Assembly (NCBI GenBank): GCA_050486265.1 | Contig: JBJHCY010000001.1 | Location: 62,001-126,000 of the forward strand | DNA from: SLFH01 sp050486265 | GTDB taxonomy: Bacteria > Planctomycetota > Phycisphaerae > Phycisphaerales > UBA1924 | Length of the DNA: 64,000 nucleotides | Reading direction: 5' to 3' | Shown here: piece after piece, positions 10,651 through 19,232 of the stretch | Numbering within the stretch: the stretch's first letter is position 1 | Layout of the letters: every line of letters begins with the position of its first letter | The notes under the pieces: generated by a model | What the model saw: only the letters and a program-made list of their open reading frames with translations | The model's database searches: none | Told to the model about the DNA's origin: nothing | Position numbers and translations under genes: made by a program

Positions 10651-11601
10651 ATGCGACGCGCCAAGATCAGCATCATCGGGGCCGGGAATGTCGGGGCGAC
10701 CTGCGCCCACTGGGCCGCGGCCAAGGAACTCGGCGACATCGTCGTCCTGGACATCCCCGACAAGGTCGGCGTGGCGCAGGGCAAGATGCTGGATCTGGCC
10801 TGCTGCGGCCCGATCGAGCGGTTCGACTCGGCGATCACCGGCACCAGCGACTACAAGGACATCGCCGGCTCGGATGTGGTCGTTGTGACGGCCGGCCTGC
10901 CCCGCAAGCCGGGCATGAGCCGCGACGACCTGATCGAGACGAATGTCAAGATCGTCAAGAGCGTCTCTGAGAACATCAAGGAGTTCGCGCCCGAGTCGAT
11001 CGTGATCGTGGTCTCGAATCCTCTGGACGCGATGGTGTACACGGCGTGGAAGGCGACGGGCTTCCCGACCAATCGGATCATCGGCCAGGCCGGGGCGCTC
11101 GATGTCGCCCGTTTCCGCACCTTCCTGGCGTGGGAGATCGGCTGCTCGGTCGAGGATGTCCAGGCCCTGCTCCTTGGCGGGCACGGCGACGACATGGTTC
11201 CTCTGCCCCGTCTGACCAGCGTGCACGGGATCCCCGTGACCGACCTGCTCAGCAAGGAGAAGATCAACGCCTGCGTCGAGCGGGCGAAGATGGGCGGGGG
11301 CGAGGTCGTCAAGCTCATGGGCACCAGCGCCTACTACGCCCCGGCCTCGGGCACCATCCAGATGGTCGAGGCGATCGTCAAGGACAAGAAGCGGATCATC
11401 CCGTCGGCCGCCTATTGCGACGGGCAGTTCGGCATCAAGGACCTGTTCGTCGGCGTGCCGGCCCTTCTGGGCTCGGGCGGCGTCGAGAAGATCGTCGAGT
11501 TCGACATGGAGCCCGACGAGCGCAAGCTGCTCGATGAGTCGGCCTCGCATGTGAAGGAACTGGTCGACAAGGTCTGCGAGCTGTTCCCGGAGCTGGCCTG
11601 A
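10651..11601 (+). CDS. mdh: Malate dehydrogenase (LDH-like type)
   Basis: NAD-dependent interconversion of malate and oxaloacetate in the TCA cycle. 316 aa, the usual length. Visible features: Rossmann GAGNVGATCAHW near the N-terminus, the mobile substrate loop GLPRKPGMSRDDL with its arginines, SNPLDAM, the GQAGALDVARF segment, and the catalytic His region LLGGHGDDMVPLPR. The loop arginines favour malate over lactate. ATG at 10651 has AAGGAG 10 nt upstream. A J-protein gene follows after 33 nt. Confidence 0.95.
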   Translation: MRRAKISIIGAGNVGATCAHWAAAKELGDIVVLDIPDKVGVAQGKMLDLACCGPIERFDSAITGTSDYKDIAGSDVVVVTAGLPRKPGMSRDDLIETNVKIVKSVSENIKEFAPESIVIVVSNPLDAMVYTAWKATGFPTNRIIGQAGALDVARFRTFLAWEIGCSVEDVQALLLGGHGDDMVPLPRLTSVHGIPVTDLLSKEKINACVERAKMGGGEVVKLMGTSAYYAPASGTIQMVEAIVKDKKRIIPSAAYCDGQFGIKDLFVGVPALLGSGGVEKIVEFDMEPDERKLLDESASHVKELVDKVCELFPELA

Positions 11602-11634
11602 CCAGCCCGGCGGCGGGACGGAGCACGGAGCGGC

Positions 11635-12579
11635 ATGGCCCAGCGCGACTACTACGAGATCCTCGGAGTCAAACGCGATGCGACGCAGGACGAGATCCGC
11701 GTCGCCTACAGAAAACTTGCGCGCCGGTACCACCCGGATGTGAACAAAGAGCCAGACGCCCAGGCCAAGTTCACCGAGATCCAGGAGGCGTACGACATCC
11801 TCTCCGATGAGGAGAAGCGCAAGCTGTACGACCGCGTCGGGCGAGCGGGCTTTGCGCAGGGCGCCGCGGGGGGCAGGTCTGGCCCCGCCAGCCGGGGCGG
11901 GGTGCATGTCGATTTCGACCTCAACGATCTGGGCTCGATGTTCGACGCGTTTTTCGGCGGGCGGAAAGGGCGCGCGGGTTCCGGGCCGAGCCCGGGGGCC
12001 GACCCCTTCGCGGGCCGGGCGCGGATGACCAAGCCCGAGCCGATCCGGTTCGAGACGACCGTCTCGTTCATGACCGCCGCAAGGGGCGGGACCGAGCACC
12101 TGAGCGTCAACACGCCCGGCGGGAGCAAGCGGATCGGGGTGACGATCCCCAAGGGCGTGGCCGACGGGGCGAAGCTCCGCGTGCGCGGGAGCGAGGACGA
12201 GCCGGACATCATCGTGACGGTCTCGGTGGGGGGGCACCCGCACTTCCGCAGGCCCGACCGGGCGGGGCTGGATCTTGAGTTCGATTTGCCGCTGAGCGTG
12301 TCGGAGGCGGTGTTCGGGGCGGAGATCAGTGTGCCGACGCTGACCGGGCCGGTCTCGCTGCGTGTGCCGCCGGGCGCGGCGTCGGGCAAGAAGCTGCGGC
12401 TGCGCGGGCGGGGTCTTGAAGACGCCAAGGGCAAGAAGGGGGATCTGTACGCGGTGATCCGGATTGTTCCGCCCGACGCGGGGGCGCTGACGGACGCCGA
12501 GCGGGCTACCCTTGCAAAGATTGGTGAGAAGTCCCGCGTCCGCGACGATGAAGTGTGGCGTGAGGAGTACTCGCCATGA
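11635..12579 (+). CDS. CbpA-type J-domain co-chaperone
   Basis: 314 aa. The N-terminal J domain (residues 1-70) carries the HPD tripeptide at 33-35, which stimulates DnaK ATPase. A short Gly/Phe-type linker follows, then two C-terminal peptide-binding domains (KRIGVTIPKGVADGAKLRV and GPVSLRVPPGAASGKKLRLR). There is no CxxCxGxG zinc-finger region, so this is a class II CbpA-like protein rather than canonical DnaJ. It follows mdh on the same strand by 33 nt and may share its transcript. No cbpM-type modulator is seen next to it. Confidence 0.92.
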   Translation: MAQRDYYEILGVKRDATQDEIRVAYRKLARRYHPDVNKEPDAQAKFTEIQEAYDILSDEEKRKLYDRVGRAGFAQGAAGGRSGPASRGGVHVDFDLNDLGSMFDAFFGGRKGRAGSGPSPGADPFAGRARMTKPEPIRFETTVSFMTAARGGTEHLSVNTPGGSKRIGVTIPKGVADGAKLRVRGSEDEPDIIVTVSVGGHPHFRRPDRAGLDLEFDLPLSVSEAVFGAEISVPTLTGPVSLRVPPGAASGKKLRLRGRGLEDAKGKKGDLYAVIRIVPPDAGALTDAERATLAKIGEKSRVRDDEVWREEYSP

Positions 12580-12781
12580 CGGCGAGCGTCGCCGTCTGCC
12601 GCAGCCGCCCATCGCAGGCCGGAGAGCCTGTCCCGCCCGGGCGTCGCGGCGGGGCCGTCTGGAGCGGCCCTGTTCCACGAACCAACAGCCGGTTTGACAA
12701 CGACCGGCGGTCGGAGCGAGAGTGCGTATGTCCGGCAGGGATGCCGGGGTCGACGCCTCTTGAAGGTGGAGGAGCACCGGC

Positions 12782-14260
12782 GTGCTGAAGAAGCGTCATC
12801 AGTTCTTCGTTTGGCTGTTCGCCTGCATCGATGCGTTCGTTGTCGCCCTCGCCTGCTACATGGCGTGGGGGCTTCGGGTCGTCCTGACCGGCGAGGCCTG
12901 GCCGACCGGCTGGGAAGACTGGATCAAGCACCCGCTGGTCTTGCTGGCGGCGCCTTCGGTGTTGCTGGTCTTCTGGGGGCTGGGGCTGTACCGCCCGCGG
13001 CGTGATCGGTCGGTCTGGGTCGAGGTCGGGCAGGTGATCAAGGCCTCGCTGGCGTCGGTGATGGCGCTGGTGGTGGTGCTCTGGGCGGTCGGGGCGGAGA
13101 CGCTCGGGGCCGAGCCGGGGGCCGCGGCGTGGGTCTTTGGGCTGCAGATCGACGCGGGGCGGTTCCAGGTCGCGATGCTGGCGATCCTGCTGCCCGTCGG
13201 GCTGGTCGGCTTCCGCGTGAGCGTGCGGCTGACGCTCCGGTACCTCCGGCGTCGGGGCAAGAACCTCCGCCATGTCGCGATCATCGGCGTGGGCCGGCTC
13301 GGGCAGATCGCGGCGCGGACGCTGACGCGCAACTCGTGGACGGGGATCCATGTCGCCTATCACATCGCCCACACGCCGAAGGCCGACCGGGCCCGGTGCG
13401 TCGGACGCCCTGTGCGGGGCGGGCTGGACGATCTGGAGAAAGTGCTCGAGGCGAACAAGGTCGACGCGGTCTACCTCGCCCTGCCGGCGACGGAGGCGGC
13501 GAAGATGCCGGCGCTCCTGCGTCGGCTCGAACGGTTCGCCCTGGATGTGCGCATCATCCCGGATGTGCCGCTGCGGTACCTGCCCCAGTCGATGGCGGTG
13601 AGCGAGCTCGAGGGGATGCCGGTGCTGAGCTACCGCGAGAGCCCGCTCTACGGGCTCGGCGGCGTGAGCAAGCGTGCGGTGGACATCCTCGGCGCCGCGG
13701 CGGCGCTGGTGCTCTTCTCGCCGGTGATGCTTGCGATCGCGGCGCTGGTGCGGATGTCCGGGCCCGGGCCGGTGGTGTTTAAGCAGTGCCGCGTGAGCCT
13801 CGGTGGCGAGGAGTTCCGGATCTACAAGTTCCGGACGATGTTCCATGTCGAGGATGAGGCGGCGCCGTGCGACCCGGGCGACGACCCGACGGGCCAGTGG
13901 ACCCGTCGCGACGACCCGCGCGTGACGCCGATCGGACGCTTTTTGCGCCGGACCTCGCTCGATGAGCTGCCGCAGCTTTTCAATGTGCTGCGCGGCGACA
14001 TGTCGCTCGTCGGCCCGCGTCCGGAGCGTCCGGAACTGATCGAGCGTTTCAAAGAAGACTGGCGCGGGTACATGCTCCGCCAGCATGTCAAGGCCGGGAT
14101 GACCGGCTGGGCGCAGGTCAACGGCCTGCGCGGCGACACGGACCTGCGCAAACGCCTGCAGCACGACCTGTTCTATGTGCGGCACTGGTCGCTGCGGTTC
14201 GACCTCTGGATCCTGTGGCTGACGGTGTTCCGCGGGTTTGTGCATCGGAATGCACATTGA
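12782..14260 (+). CDS. Polyprenyl-phosphate sugar-1-phosphate transferase (exopolysaccharide)
   Basis: 492 aa, GTG start with GGAGGAG 7 nt upstream. It initiates polysaccharide repeat units by moving a sugar-1-phosphate from a nucleotide sugar to undecaprenyl phosphate at the inner membrane. Four or more hydrophobic segments span residues 10-150. A CoA-binding-like Rossmann section follows (VAIIGVGRLGQIAARTL), then the bacterial sugar-transferase domain: KRAVDILGAAAALVLFSPVM, FKQCRVSLGGEEFRIYKFRT, RRTSLDELPQLFNVLRGDMS, LVGPRPERP and KAGMTGWAQVNGLRG. The exact sugar is not predictable. No other polysaccharide genes flank it. Confidence 0.93.
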   Translation: MLKKRHQFFVWLFACIDAFVVALACYMAWGLRVVLTGEAWPTGWEDWIKHPLVLLAAPSVLLVFWGLGLYRPRRDRSVWVEVGQVIKASLASVMALVVVLWAVGAETLGAEPGAAAWVFGLQIDAGRFQVAMLAILLPVGLVGFRVSVRLTLRYLRRRGKNLRHVAIIGVGRLGQIAARTLTRNSWTGIHVAYHIAHTPKADRARCVGRPVRGGLDDLEKVLEANKVDAVYLALPATEAAKMPALLRRLERFALDVRIIPDVPLRYLPQSMAVSELEGMPVLSYRESPLYGLGGVSKRAVDILGAAAALVLFSPVMLAIAALVRMSGPGPVVFKQCRVSLGGEEFRIYKFRTMFHVEDEAAPCDPGDDPTGQWTRRDDPRVTPIGRFLRRTSLDELPQLFNVLRGDMSLVGPRPERPELIERFKEDWRGYMLRQHVKAGMTGWAQVNGLRGDTDLRKRLQHDLFYVRHWSLRFDLWILWLTVFRGFVHRNAH

Positions 14261-14295
14261 GGGGTGTAGGGCGTGGGGCGTGGGGTGTGGGGTGG

Positions 14296-14357
14296 CACGG
14301 TTCGCCGAGCCCTGTCTGAACGCGCGAGCTGTGGCACTGGCGGCTGGCCCGCCAGTG
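14296..14357. repeat. Two short palindrome copies downstream of the sugar transferase
   Basis: A degenerate GCACGGTTCGCCGAGCC-type copy near 14296-14311, then CACTGGCGG-CTGGC-CCGCCAGTG at 14335-14357. The latter has the same arms as the 40-bp tandem units at 42021-42181. A G/T-rich stretch at 14265-14295 resembles an arm of the longer GC-rich element. Confidence 0.7.
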
Positions 14358-14382
14358 TTCCTTCCACGCAGCCGAACCTCGC

Positions 14383-14940
14383 TCAGCCTTGACAGTGCAC
14401 TGACGCCAGCCGCAGGATGGCTTCTTCCGGGCTGATGATCGGGCCCGGGGTATCGGCGAGTTTGCGGGTGTAGAGCCTGCTGTCGATCCAGCGCCCGTGT
14501 TTGTGGCCGGCGCGGGGGATGGTGCCGGCGACCTGCATCCCGACGCTCCGATGCAGGGCTTCGCTCGCCTCGTTGGGCAGGGCGACGCCGGCGAGGGCCG
14601 TGCAGTAGCCCTGCTCGCGGCAGACCTCGATGAGCCGCGTGTAGAGCGTTCGGCCGACGCCCTTGCCCTGCACCGCCGGGTGGATGTAGATGCCGAGTTC
14701 GACCGTCCAGTCGTACGCGCCGCGGGCTTTCCACGGCGCCGCACGCGCAAATCCGGCGAACTGTGCGTCGATCTCGGCGACGAGCCAGGCGTAGCGGTCT
14801 CGGCGTGCAAGCCACTGGCGGCGCACGGCCTCGGCGGGCTCGGGGGCGGTGCCGAAGTGGGCGACGCTGCCCGTGATGGCGCCGTTGATGAGCTCGGCGA
14901 TGGCGGGGATGTCGGTGTCGGTGGCGAGGCGGGTACGCAT
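14383..14940 (-). CDS. GNAT N-acetyltransferase, phosphinothricin acetyltransferase-like
   Basis: 185 aa. The acetyl-CoA-binding motif A is clear (VELGIYIHPAVQGKGVGRTL, with Q/GxGxG). The flanking AWLVAEIDAQFAGFARAAPW and LGIYIHP pattern resembles Pat/Bar-type enzymes, which acetylate the free amino group of phosphinothricin or methionine sulfoximine. The real substrate is unknown. No Shine-Dalgarno is visible. An AACACT box ends 6 nt before the ATG, so initiation may be leaderless. Divergent from the DUF389 gene. Confidence 0.9.
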   Translation of the reverse strand: MRTRLATDTDIPAIAELINGAITGSVAHFGTAPEPAEAVRRQWLARRDRYAWLVAEIDAQFAGFARAAPWKARGAYDWTVELGIYIHPAVQGKGVGRTLYTRLIEVCREQGYCTALAGVALPNEASEALHRSVGMQVAGTIPRAGHKHGRWIDSRLYTRKLADTPGPIISPEEAILRLASVHCQG

Positions 14941-14946
14941 CGGGCA

Positions 14947-14952
14947 AGTGTT
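14947..14952 (-). promoter_or_regulatory. -10-like box AACACT, leaderless arrangement
   Basis: AACACT on the minus strand followed by six bases and the ATG at 14940. Weaker match than the TACACT sites. Confidence 0.3.
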
Positions 14953-14983
14953 GGCGCGTAGGACGCGGCTCGCTCGGCGGCGG

Positions 14984-14989
14984 TACGCT
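14984..14989 (+). promoter_or_regulatory. -10 box TACGCT, leaderless arrangement
   Basis: TACGCT followed by TGGGCCC and the ATG at 14997. No Shine-Dalgarno sequence and no recognisable -35. Confidence 0.4.
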
Positions 14990-14996
14990 TGGGCCC

Positions 14997-16046
14997 ATGG
15001 CGCTGCGGGCTCTTCAGATCATCGTTCCCAAGCGGCACGACATCGAGCTGGCGGACCTGCTCTGCCGCCGGCCTGCGGGGTCGGCGTGGACGGTCGAGGT
15101 GGACGGGGAGCGTCTGCTTTCGGGGGTGCTGATCGACAGCGACGAGGCGGAGGTGCTGGTCGACAAGCTGACCGATCGGTTCGGGGCGGTCGAGGGTTTC
15201 CGGGTGATCTCGGTGCCGGTCGAGGCGTCGGTGCCGGGGTTGCCGAAGCGCGACAAGGCCGACCAGGGCGAGGCGCCCGACCCCGAGGACCCGGAGGCGG
15301 CCCAGGACGAGAAGCGTCGGAAGGCCGCGGCCCACCGCGTCAGCCGCGACGAGCTGATCCAGGATGTCCAGACCGATACGAGCCTCTCGAAGCACTACTT
15401 CATCATGGTGGTGGCGTCGACCTTGGTGGCGGGGATCGGGCTGCTGAAAGACAATGTGGCGGTGGTGATCGGGGCGATGGTGATCGCGCCGCTGTTGGGC
15501 CCGAACATCGCGCTCTCGCTGGCGACGACGCTGGCGCACGGGAAGCTGTTCCGGCAGGCGATCGTGACCAACGCCGCGGGGCTGAGCGTGGGGCTGGCGA
15601 TCTCGCTGGCGATGGGGCTGGTGCTGACGGTCGACCCGAGCGTGGGGGAGCTGCAGGCTCGGACCTCCGTGGATCTGTCGGACATCCTGCTGGCGCTGGC
15701 GTCGGGTGTGGCGGGGGCGCTGGCGTTTACGCGCGGGGCGCCGACGGCGCTGGTGGGGGTGATGGTGGCGGTGGCGTTGATGCCGCCCTTGGTGGCGGTT
15801 GGGCTGCTGGCGGGCTCGGGCAACTTTCAGGACGCGTCGAAGGCGGTGCTGCTGCTTGCGACGAATGTCATCTGCGTGAACCTGGCGGGGGTGGCGACCT
15901 TCCTGCTTCGCGGGGTGTCGCCGAGGAGCTGGTGGGACGCGGGGCGGGCGCGCAAGGCGACGGTAACGGCGATCCTGTTCTGGACCGTGCTTCTGCTGGT
16001 GCTGGTCGTGGTGCTGAGCCTGGCCGACGCGGAGGTGGCGGTGTAG
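14997..16046 (+). CDS. DUF389 (TIGR00341-type) integral membrane protein
   Basis: 349 aa. The soluble N-terminal domain (1-125) carries MALRALQIIVPKRHDIELAD and a charged linker. About six hydrophobic segments follow, starting at VVASTLVAGIGLLKDNVAVV. The conserved block IGAMVIAPLLGPNIALSLA and the ALMPPLVAVGLLAGSG segment are characteristic of the DUF389 family. The family is widespread and its molecular function is not established. The start follows a TACGCT box by 7 nt, with no Shine-Dalgarno. Its 3' end is 3 nt from the convergent sigma-factor gene. Confidence 0.9.
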   Translation: MALRALQIIVPKRHDIELADLLCRRPAGSAWTVEVDGERLLSGVLIDSDEAEVLVDKLTDRFGAVEGFRVISVPVEASVPGLPKRDKADQGEAPDPEDPEAAQDEKRRKAAAHRVSRDELIQDVQTDTSLSKHYFIMVVASTLVAGIGLLKDNVAVVIGAMVIAPLLGPNIALSLATTLAHGKLFRQAIVTNAAGLSVGLAISLAMGLVLTVDPSVGELQARTSVDLSDILLALASGVAGALAFTRGAPTALVGVMVAVALMPPLVAVGLLAGSGNFQDASKAVLLLATNVICVNLAGVATFLLRGVSPRSWWDAGRARKATVTAILFWTVLLLVLVVVLSLADAEVAV

Positions 16047-16049
16047 AAG

Positions 16050-16721
16050 TCAGCGTCCCTCGCTTGCGGGCGGGGCGTCGTCGGGTATCGCGCCGGGGCT
16101 GCCCATCTCGCTGAGTCGCTGGCGGATCATCTGCTTGGCGTTGTAGATCTCGCGGCTGAGCTGCGGTCCGGTGAGCCCGAACGCCGGCGCGATGTCGGCG
16201 ACTCTCGGTCGGTCGCCGCCGCTTCGGGCCGGCTCGATCAGGGCGAGATAGATCGCTTCCCAGACGCTGGCTTTTTGGCGCAGGACGAAGTCTTCGCGGA
16301 CGAGCGCGATCGCCTCGTTGATTTCCGCGGCCGTCCACGCGCGGTCGAATGCGGCCTCCGGGCTCTCGTCGGCCCCCGGCTCGGCGTTGGCCAGGTCGAG
16401 CTCGGAGATCGAAAGGACGCTGCGATCGGGCTTTGTCTTGCGTTCGTCGTCGATGCGGTAGTGCTGGAGGGCGGTGAGCATCAGCGACCTGAAACGCCCG
16501 CGGCTGGCGTCCGCCTTGGCGATCAGGTCACGGCTGAGGACGACATCGCAGAAAAAGCCCTGGGTGAGGTCGCCAGCCCGCTCCTGGCTGAGGCCCTGAC
16601 GCCTCAGAAAGGCGTAGACCGGCGGCCAGTAGAGGTCGAGCACGCGGGCGAGGGCGTCGGGCTCGCGCCTGGCGGCGGCGATCAAATCCCACTGGGTTGT
16701 CTGAAATCGATCCCGTTCCAT
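16050..16721 (-). CDS. ECF-like RNA polymerase sigma factor
   Basis: 223 aa. Region 2 is visible (DLYWPPVYAFLRRQGLSQER, DLTQGFFCDVV, RFRSLMLTALQHYRIDD), and region 4 helix-turn-helix lies at about residues 165-205 (RVADIAPAFGLTGPQLSREI). The DLTQGFF variant is one I associate with planctomycete sigma factors. No anti-sigma gene is adjacent. Instead it is divergent from a Ser/Thr kinase 113 nt away, suggesting control by phosphorylation, as established for several kinase-linked ECF groups. A palindrome lies in the leader. Confidence 0.85.
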   Translation of the reverse strand: MERDRFQTTQWDLIAAARREPDALARVLDLYWPPVYAFLRRQGLSQERAGDLTQGFFCDVVLSRDLIAKADASRGRFRSLMLTALQHYRIDDERKTKPDRSVLSISELDLANAEPGADESPEAAFDRAWTAAEINEAIALVREDFVLRQKASVWEAIYLALIEPARSGGDRPRVADIAPAFGLTGPQLSREIYNAKQMIRQRLSEMGSPGAIPDDAPPASEGR

Positions 16722-16736
16722 GTAGTTGCAGAGTCT

Positions 16737-16761
16737 TTTGTCGTTCCCGACAAACAGTGTA
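16737..16761 (-). promoter_or_regulatory. Promoter and inverted repeat between sigma factor and kinase
   Basis: On the minus strand a TACACT -10 (plus-strand 16756-16761) is followed directly by the perfect inverted repeat TTTGTCG-GGAA-CGACAAA (plus-strand 16737-16754). The repeat overlaps the expected transcription start and lies about 16 nt before the sigma-factor ATG. It is a candidate operator or leader hairpin. Confidence 0.45.
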
Positions 16762-16834
16762 ACTTATAGCGGTCGCGGCCGTCAGGGACGCATCGGAGTC
16801 CGGGGTTTTCGATCGCATGTAGTAAGGAGACGGG

Positions 16835-18940
16835 GTGGGTGAACGGGTCCTGAACACCGACGAGGCGTTGCGGTTCTTCCGGGTGCTGAACGATCCCGAA
16901 GATCTCGAGGCGACGGCCTGTCTGCCCGAGCAAATCGGGCGGTACCGCGTGCTGTCGGAGCTCGGGTCTGGGGGGATGGCCAGGGTCTTTGTGGCCGAGC
17001 AGGCGTCGCCCCGGCGCCGGGTGGCGCTGAAGGTGCTGAACATCGCGGCGGCGGACGGGGCGGCGACGCGCCTGCAGACCGAGGCGGAGGTGCTGGCCGA
17101 TCTGTCGCACCCGTCGATCGCGACGGTGCACGAGTTCGGGATCTGGCGCGAGGCCGGGCAGCTGACGCCCTACATCGCGATGGAGCTGGTGCCGGGCGCG
17201 AGGTCGATCATCGCGTACGCGTCGGAGAACCGGCTCTCGCTGCGCGAGCGGCTGGAGCTGATGGCCGAGGTCTGCGGCGCGCTGCAGCACGCGCACCAGC
17301 GGGGCGTGATCCACCGAGACCTCAAACCCGAGAACATCTTGGTCGGCGAGGACGGGCGGCCCCGCGTGATCGACTTCGGCATCGCGCGGCTGATGCGGGA
17401 AGACCACGGCCTGACGATCGATCGACAGGTGCTCGGCACGCCGCACTATGTGAGCCCGGAGCAGATCGTCAACGGCTCGTCGGCCGCGGATGTGCGTTCG
17501 GATATCTACGCGCTGGGCTGCGTGCTGTACGAACTCTTGTGCGGCAAGAAGGTGTGGGGCGATGCGGGGGACTCGCTGGCGGCGGTGGTGCGTGCGGCGT
17601 TGAGGACCGAGCCGCCGGCGCCGCGCTCTGTCGACGCCTCGATCCCGAAGGATGTCGAGGCGGTGATTCTCAAGGCGATCTCGCGCGAGCCCGCGGAGCG
17701 GTACCAGTCGGCGCACGAGCTGACCGAAGAGCTGCGCCGGTGCTTGCGAGGCGAGCCGGTGACGGCGCGCAGGCCGGGTGCGTGGACGAGGTCGATGCGC
17801 TGGCTCGGGCGCCACCCGATCGTCGGGACGATCGCGGCGTGCTGCGTGATCGCTTCGAGCTCGCTGGGCCTGACCTTCGGCGCGGTGTGGTGGCTGAACA
17901 TGGTGCCGCACTCGGTTGAGATTGACAGCGCGGATCCGAGATCGGTACTCATCTACGCGCGATCGGGAGCGGTGATCGAGCGGTTGGGTTTCGGTTCAGC
18001 GGTGCATTCGGCTGATCTGTTCACCGGCGGGGAGGGTATCCCGGGGCGTCGCCTGATCGTCGTCGGGCTGAGCCGCGCGAGCGAGCCGGACGGCACGCCA
18101 TTGCTGGAGGTGCGTGAGCTGAATCGTCGAGGTCGGGCGAAGATCGATCGGGGTTGGGCCTGGCGTCCTGCGTATCCGGTGTGGTCCGCGACCGAGCGGC
18201 CCGGAGAAGATCGGGTGTCGTTGTTCCGTTCGAACATGATCGCGTTCGAGCGTGTGTTTCCCGACGATCCGACCCCGGGTCCGCAGATCGTGTCGATCGC
18301 TCGCCATCTGCCATTTTCACCGAGCGCGATCGCCGTGCACGCGCTCGACGGGCGGCTGCTCCACAAGGTGTGGCACGACGGCGACCTGCAGGGCCTGAAG
18401 TGGCTGCCCAATCAGGGCCTTTTCATCGTCGTCGGGTTGAACAGCGAAGTGCAATGGTCCGATCGGGAGCGAGCGATCCCGTTCTCGATCGACAGCGGCT
18501 CTCCGTGCGTCGTGTTCGCGCACAAGCCGGAGTTTGATCGAGTAACCGGGCTGATCCGCCCGGGCTGCCCGCGGGCCGATGTCGAGCCGATGTGGTACAA
18601 GGCCTTGCTTTTGAGTGAGGCCGGGCTCGCGCTCCCGAGGGGGCTGGATATCTCAGTCTCCTGGAGCTATCTGAGGTCCGATCTCCCGAGGATCTCGGTT
18701 GCTGGTCAGGTCGCCGAGTCGACAGCGGGATCACCGATTCGGTACGGCTGGACTTGGCAGGTGAGCGCCGAGGGGGACATCGCGCCGCACTTCGAGAACG
18801 ACACCACCGTGATCGCAAGGCAGTTCGACCCGCGGCTCCCGACTATCGACCAGCTCTACTGGGGCGACCTGCCCCCGGTGAAGCCGGGGCGTCGGCCGAT
18901 CGAGCGGGCTCGGGAGGCGGCGGGCGGGTCCGAGCCCTGA
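16835..18940 (+). CDS. Membrane-anchored serine/threonine protein kinase
   Basis: 701 aa, GTG start with AAGGAG 5 nt upstream. The N-terminal Hanks-type kinase domain (about 33-300) has the glycine loop LGSGGMARVF, the ATP-anchoring Lys in VALKVLN, the catalytic loop HRDLKPEN (H160), DFG in VIDFGIARL, and SPEQ in place of APE. A single transmembrane segment (about 327-357, IVGTIAACCVIASSSLGLTF) follows. The roughly 340-residue outside domain has no family I recognise; it may sense a signal or bind the envelope. The divergent sigma factor is the obvious candidate target. Confidence 0.92.
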   Translation: MGERVLNTDEALRFFRVLNDPEDLEATACLPEQIGRYRVLSELGSGGMARVFVAEQASPRRRVALKVLNIAAADGAATRLQTEAEVLADLSHPSIATVHEFGIWREAGQLTPYIAMELVPGARSIIAYASENRLSLRERLELMAEVCGALQHAHQRGVIHRDLKPENILVGEDGRPRVIDFGIARLMREDHGLTIDRQVLGTPHYVSPEQIVNGSSAADVRSDIYALGCVLYELLCGKKVWGDAGDSLAAVVRAALRTEPPAPRSVDASIPKDVEAVILKAISREPAERYQSAHELTEELRRCLRGEPVTARRPGAWTRSMRWLGRHPIVGTIAACCVIASSSLGLTFGAVWWLNMVPHSVEIDSADPRSVLIYARSGAVIERLGFGSAVHSADLFTGGEGIPGRRLIVVGLSRASEPDGTPLLEVRELNRRGRAKIDRGWAWRPAYPVWSATERPGEDRVSLFRSNMIAFERVFPDDPTPGPQIVSIARHLPFSPSAIAVHALDGRLLHKVWHDGDLQGLKWLPNQGLFIVVGLNSEVQWSDRERAIPFSIDSGSPCVVFAHKPEFDRVTGLIRPGCPRADVEPMWYKALLLSEAGLALPRGLDISVSWSYLRSDLPRISVAGQVAESTAGSPIRYGWTWQVSAEGDIAPHFENDTTVIARQFDPRLPTIDQLYWGDLPPVKPGRRPIERAREAAGGSEP

Positions 18941-18954
18941 GCGGGACAAAAAGC

Positions 18955-18999
18955 GCGAGGGGGCAGAACGCCCGTTCATGCGTCCCGCCCCCTCGTTTG
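18955..18999 (+). terminator. Probable terminator after the kinase gene
   Basis: CGAGGGGGGC (18955-18964) pairs with GCCCCCTCG (18987-18995) across a 22-nt loop and is followed by TTTGCG. The long loop and short T-run make this moderate. Confidence 0.5.
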
Positions 19000-19220
19000 C
19001 GCCTGTGACCGAGATCCCCCCTGGGCCCCGGCCCCGCGCATTGGGACAACACCGACCGGCGGCGCGTCTCCATCTGGATTTACGGAGTCCCCGCCCGGAT
19101 CTCGCACGGAATCTGAGAAAAACTCCATCGCCGATTTGCGGATCACCCGCTTCCGGCGGCGTTTCAGTCCAGCTTGGCCCTATCGAAACCCGTTCGAACC
19201 GATCCGGCACGCGACCGGCC

Positions 19221-19226
19221 TACACT
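19221..19226 (+). promoter_or_regulatory. -10 box TACACT, leaderless arrangement for panD
   Basis: TACACT is followed by CGGCCG and the ATG at 19233. No Shine-Dalgarno sequence. Confidence 0.55.
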
Positions 19227-19232
19227 CGGCCG

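Noticed and set aside
12694..12699. Perfect TTGACA before the sugar-transferase gene
   Set aside because: No -10-like hexamer follows at 15-19 nt, so I do not call a promoter.
12576..12788. 70-codon frame overlapping the J-protein stop (ATGA) and the sugar-transferase start
   Set aside because: The overlaps looked like coupling, but the translation is Pro/Arg/Gly noise with no resemblance to a CbpM modulator.
10426..14998. Long minus-strand frames across mdh, the J-protein and the sugar transferase
   Set aside because: Arg/Pro-rich low-complexity translations opposite three clear genes.
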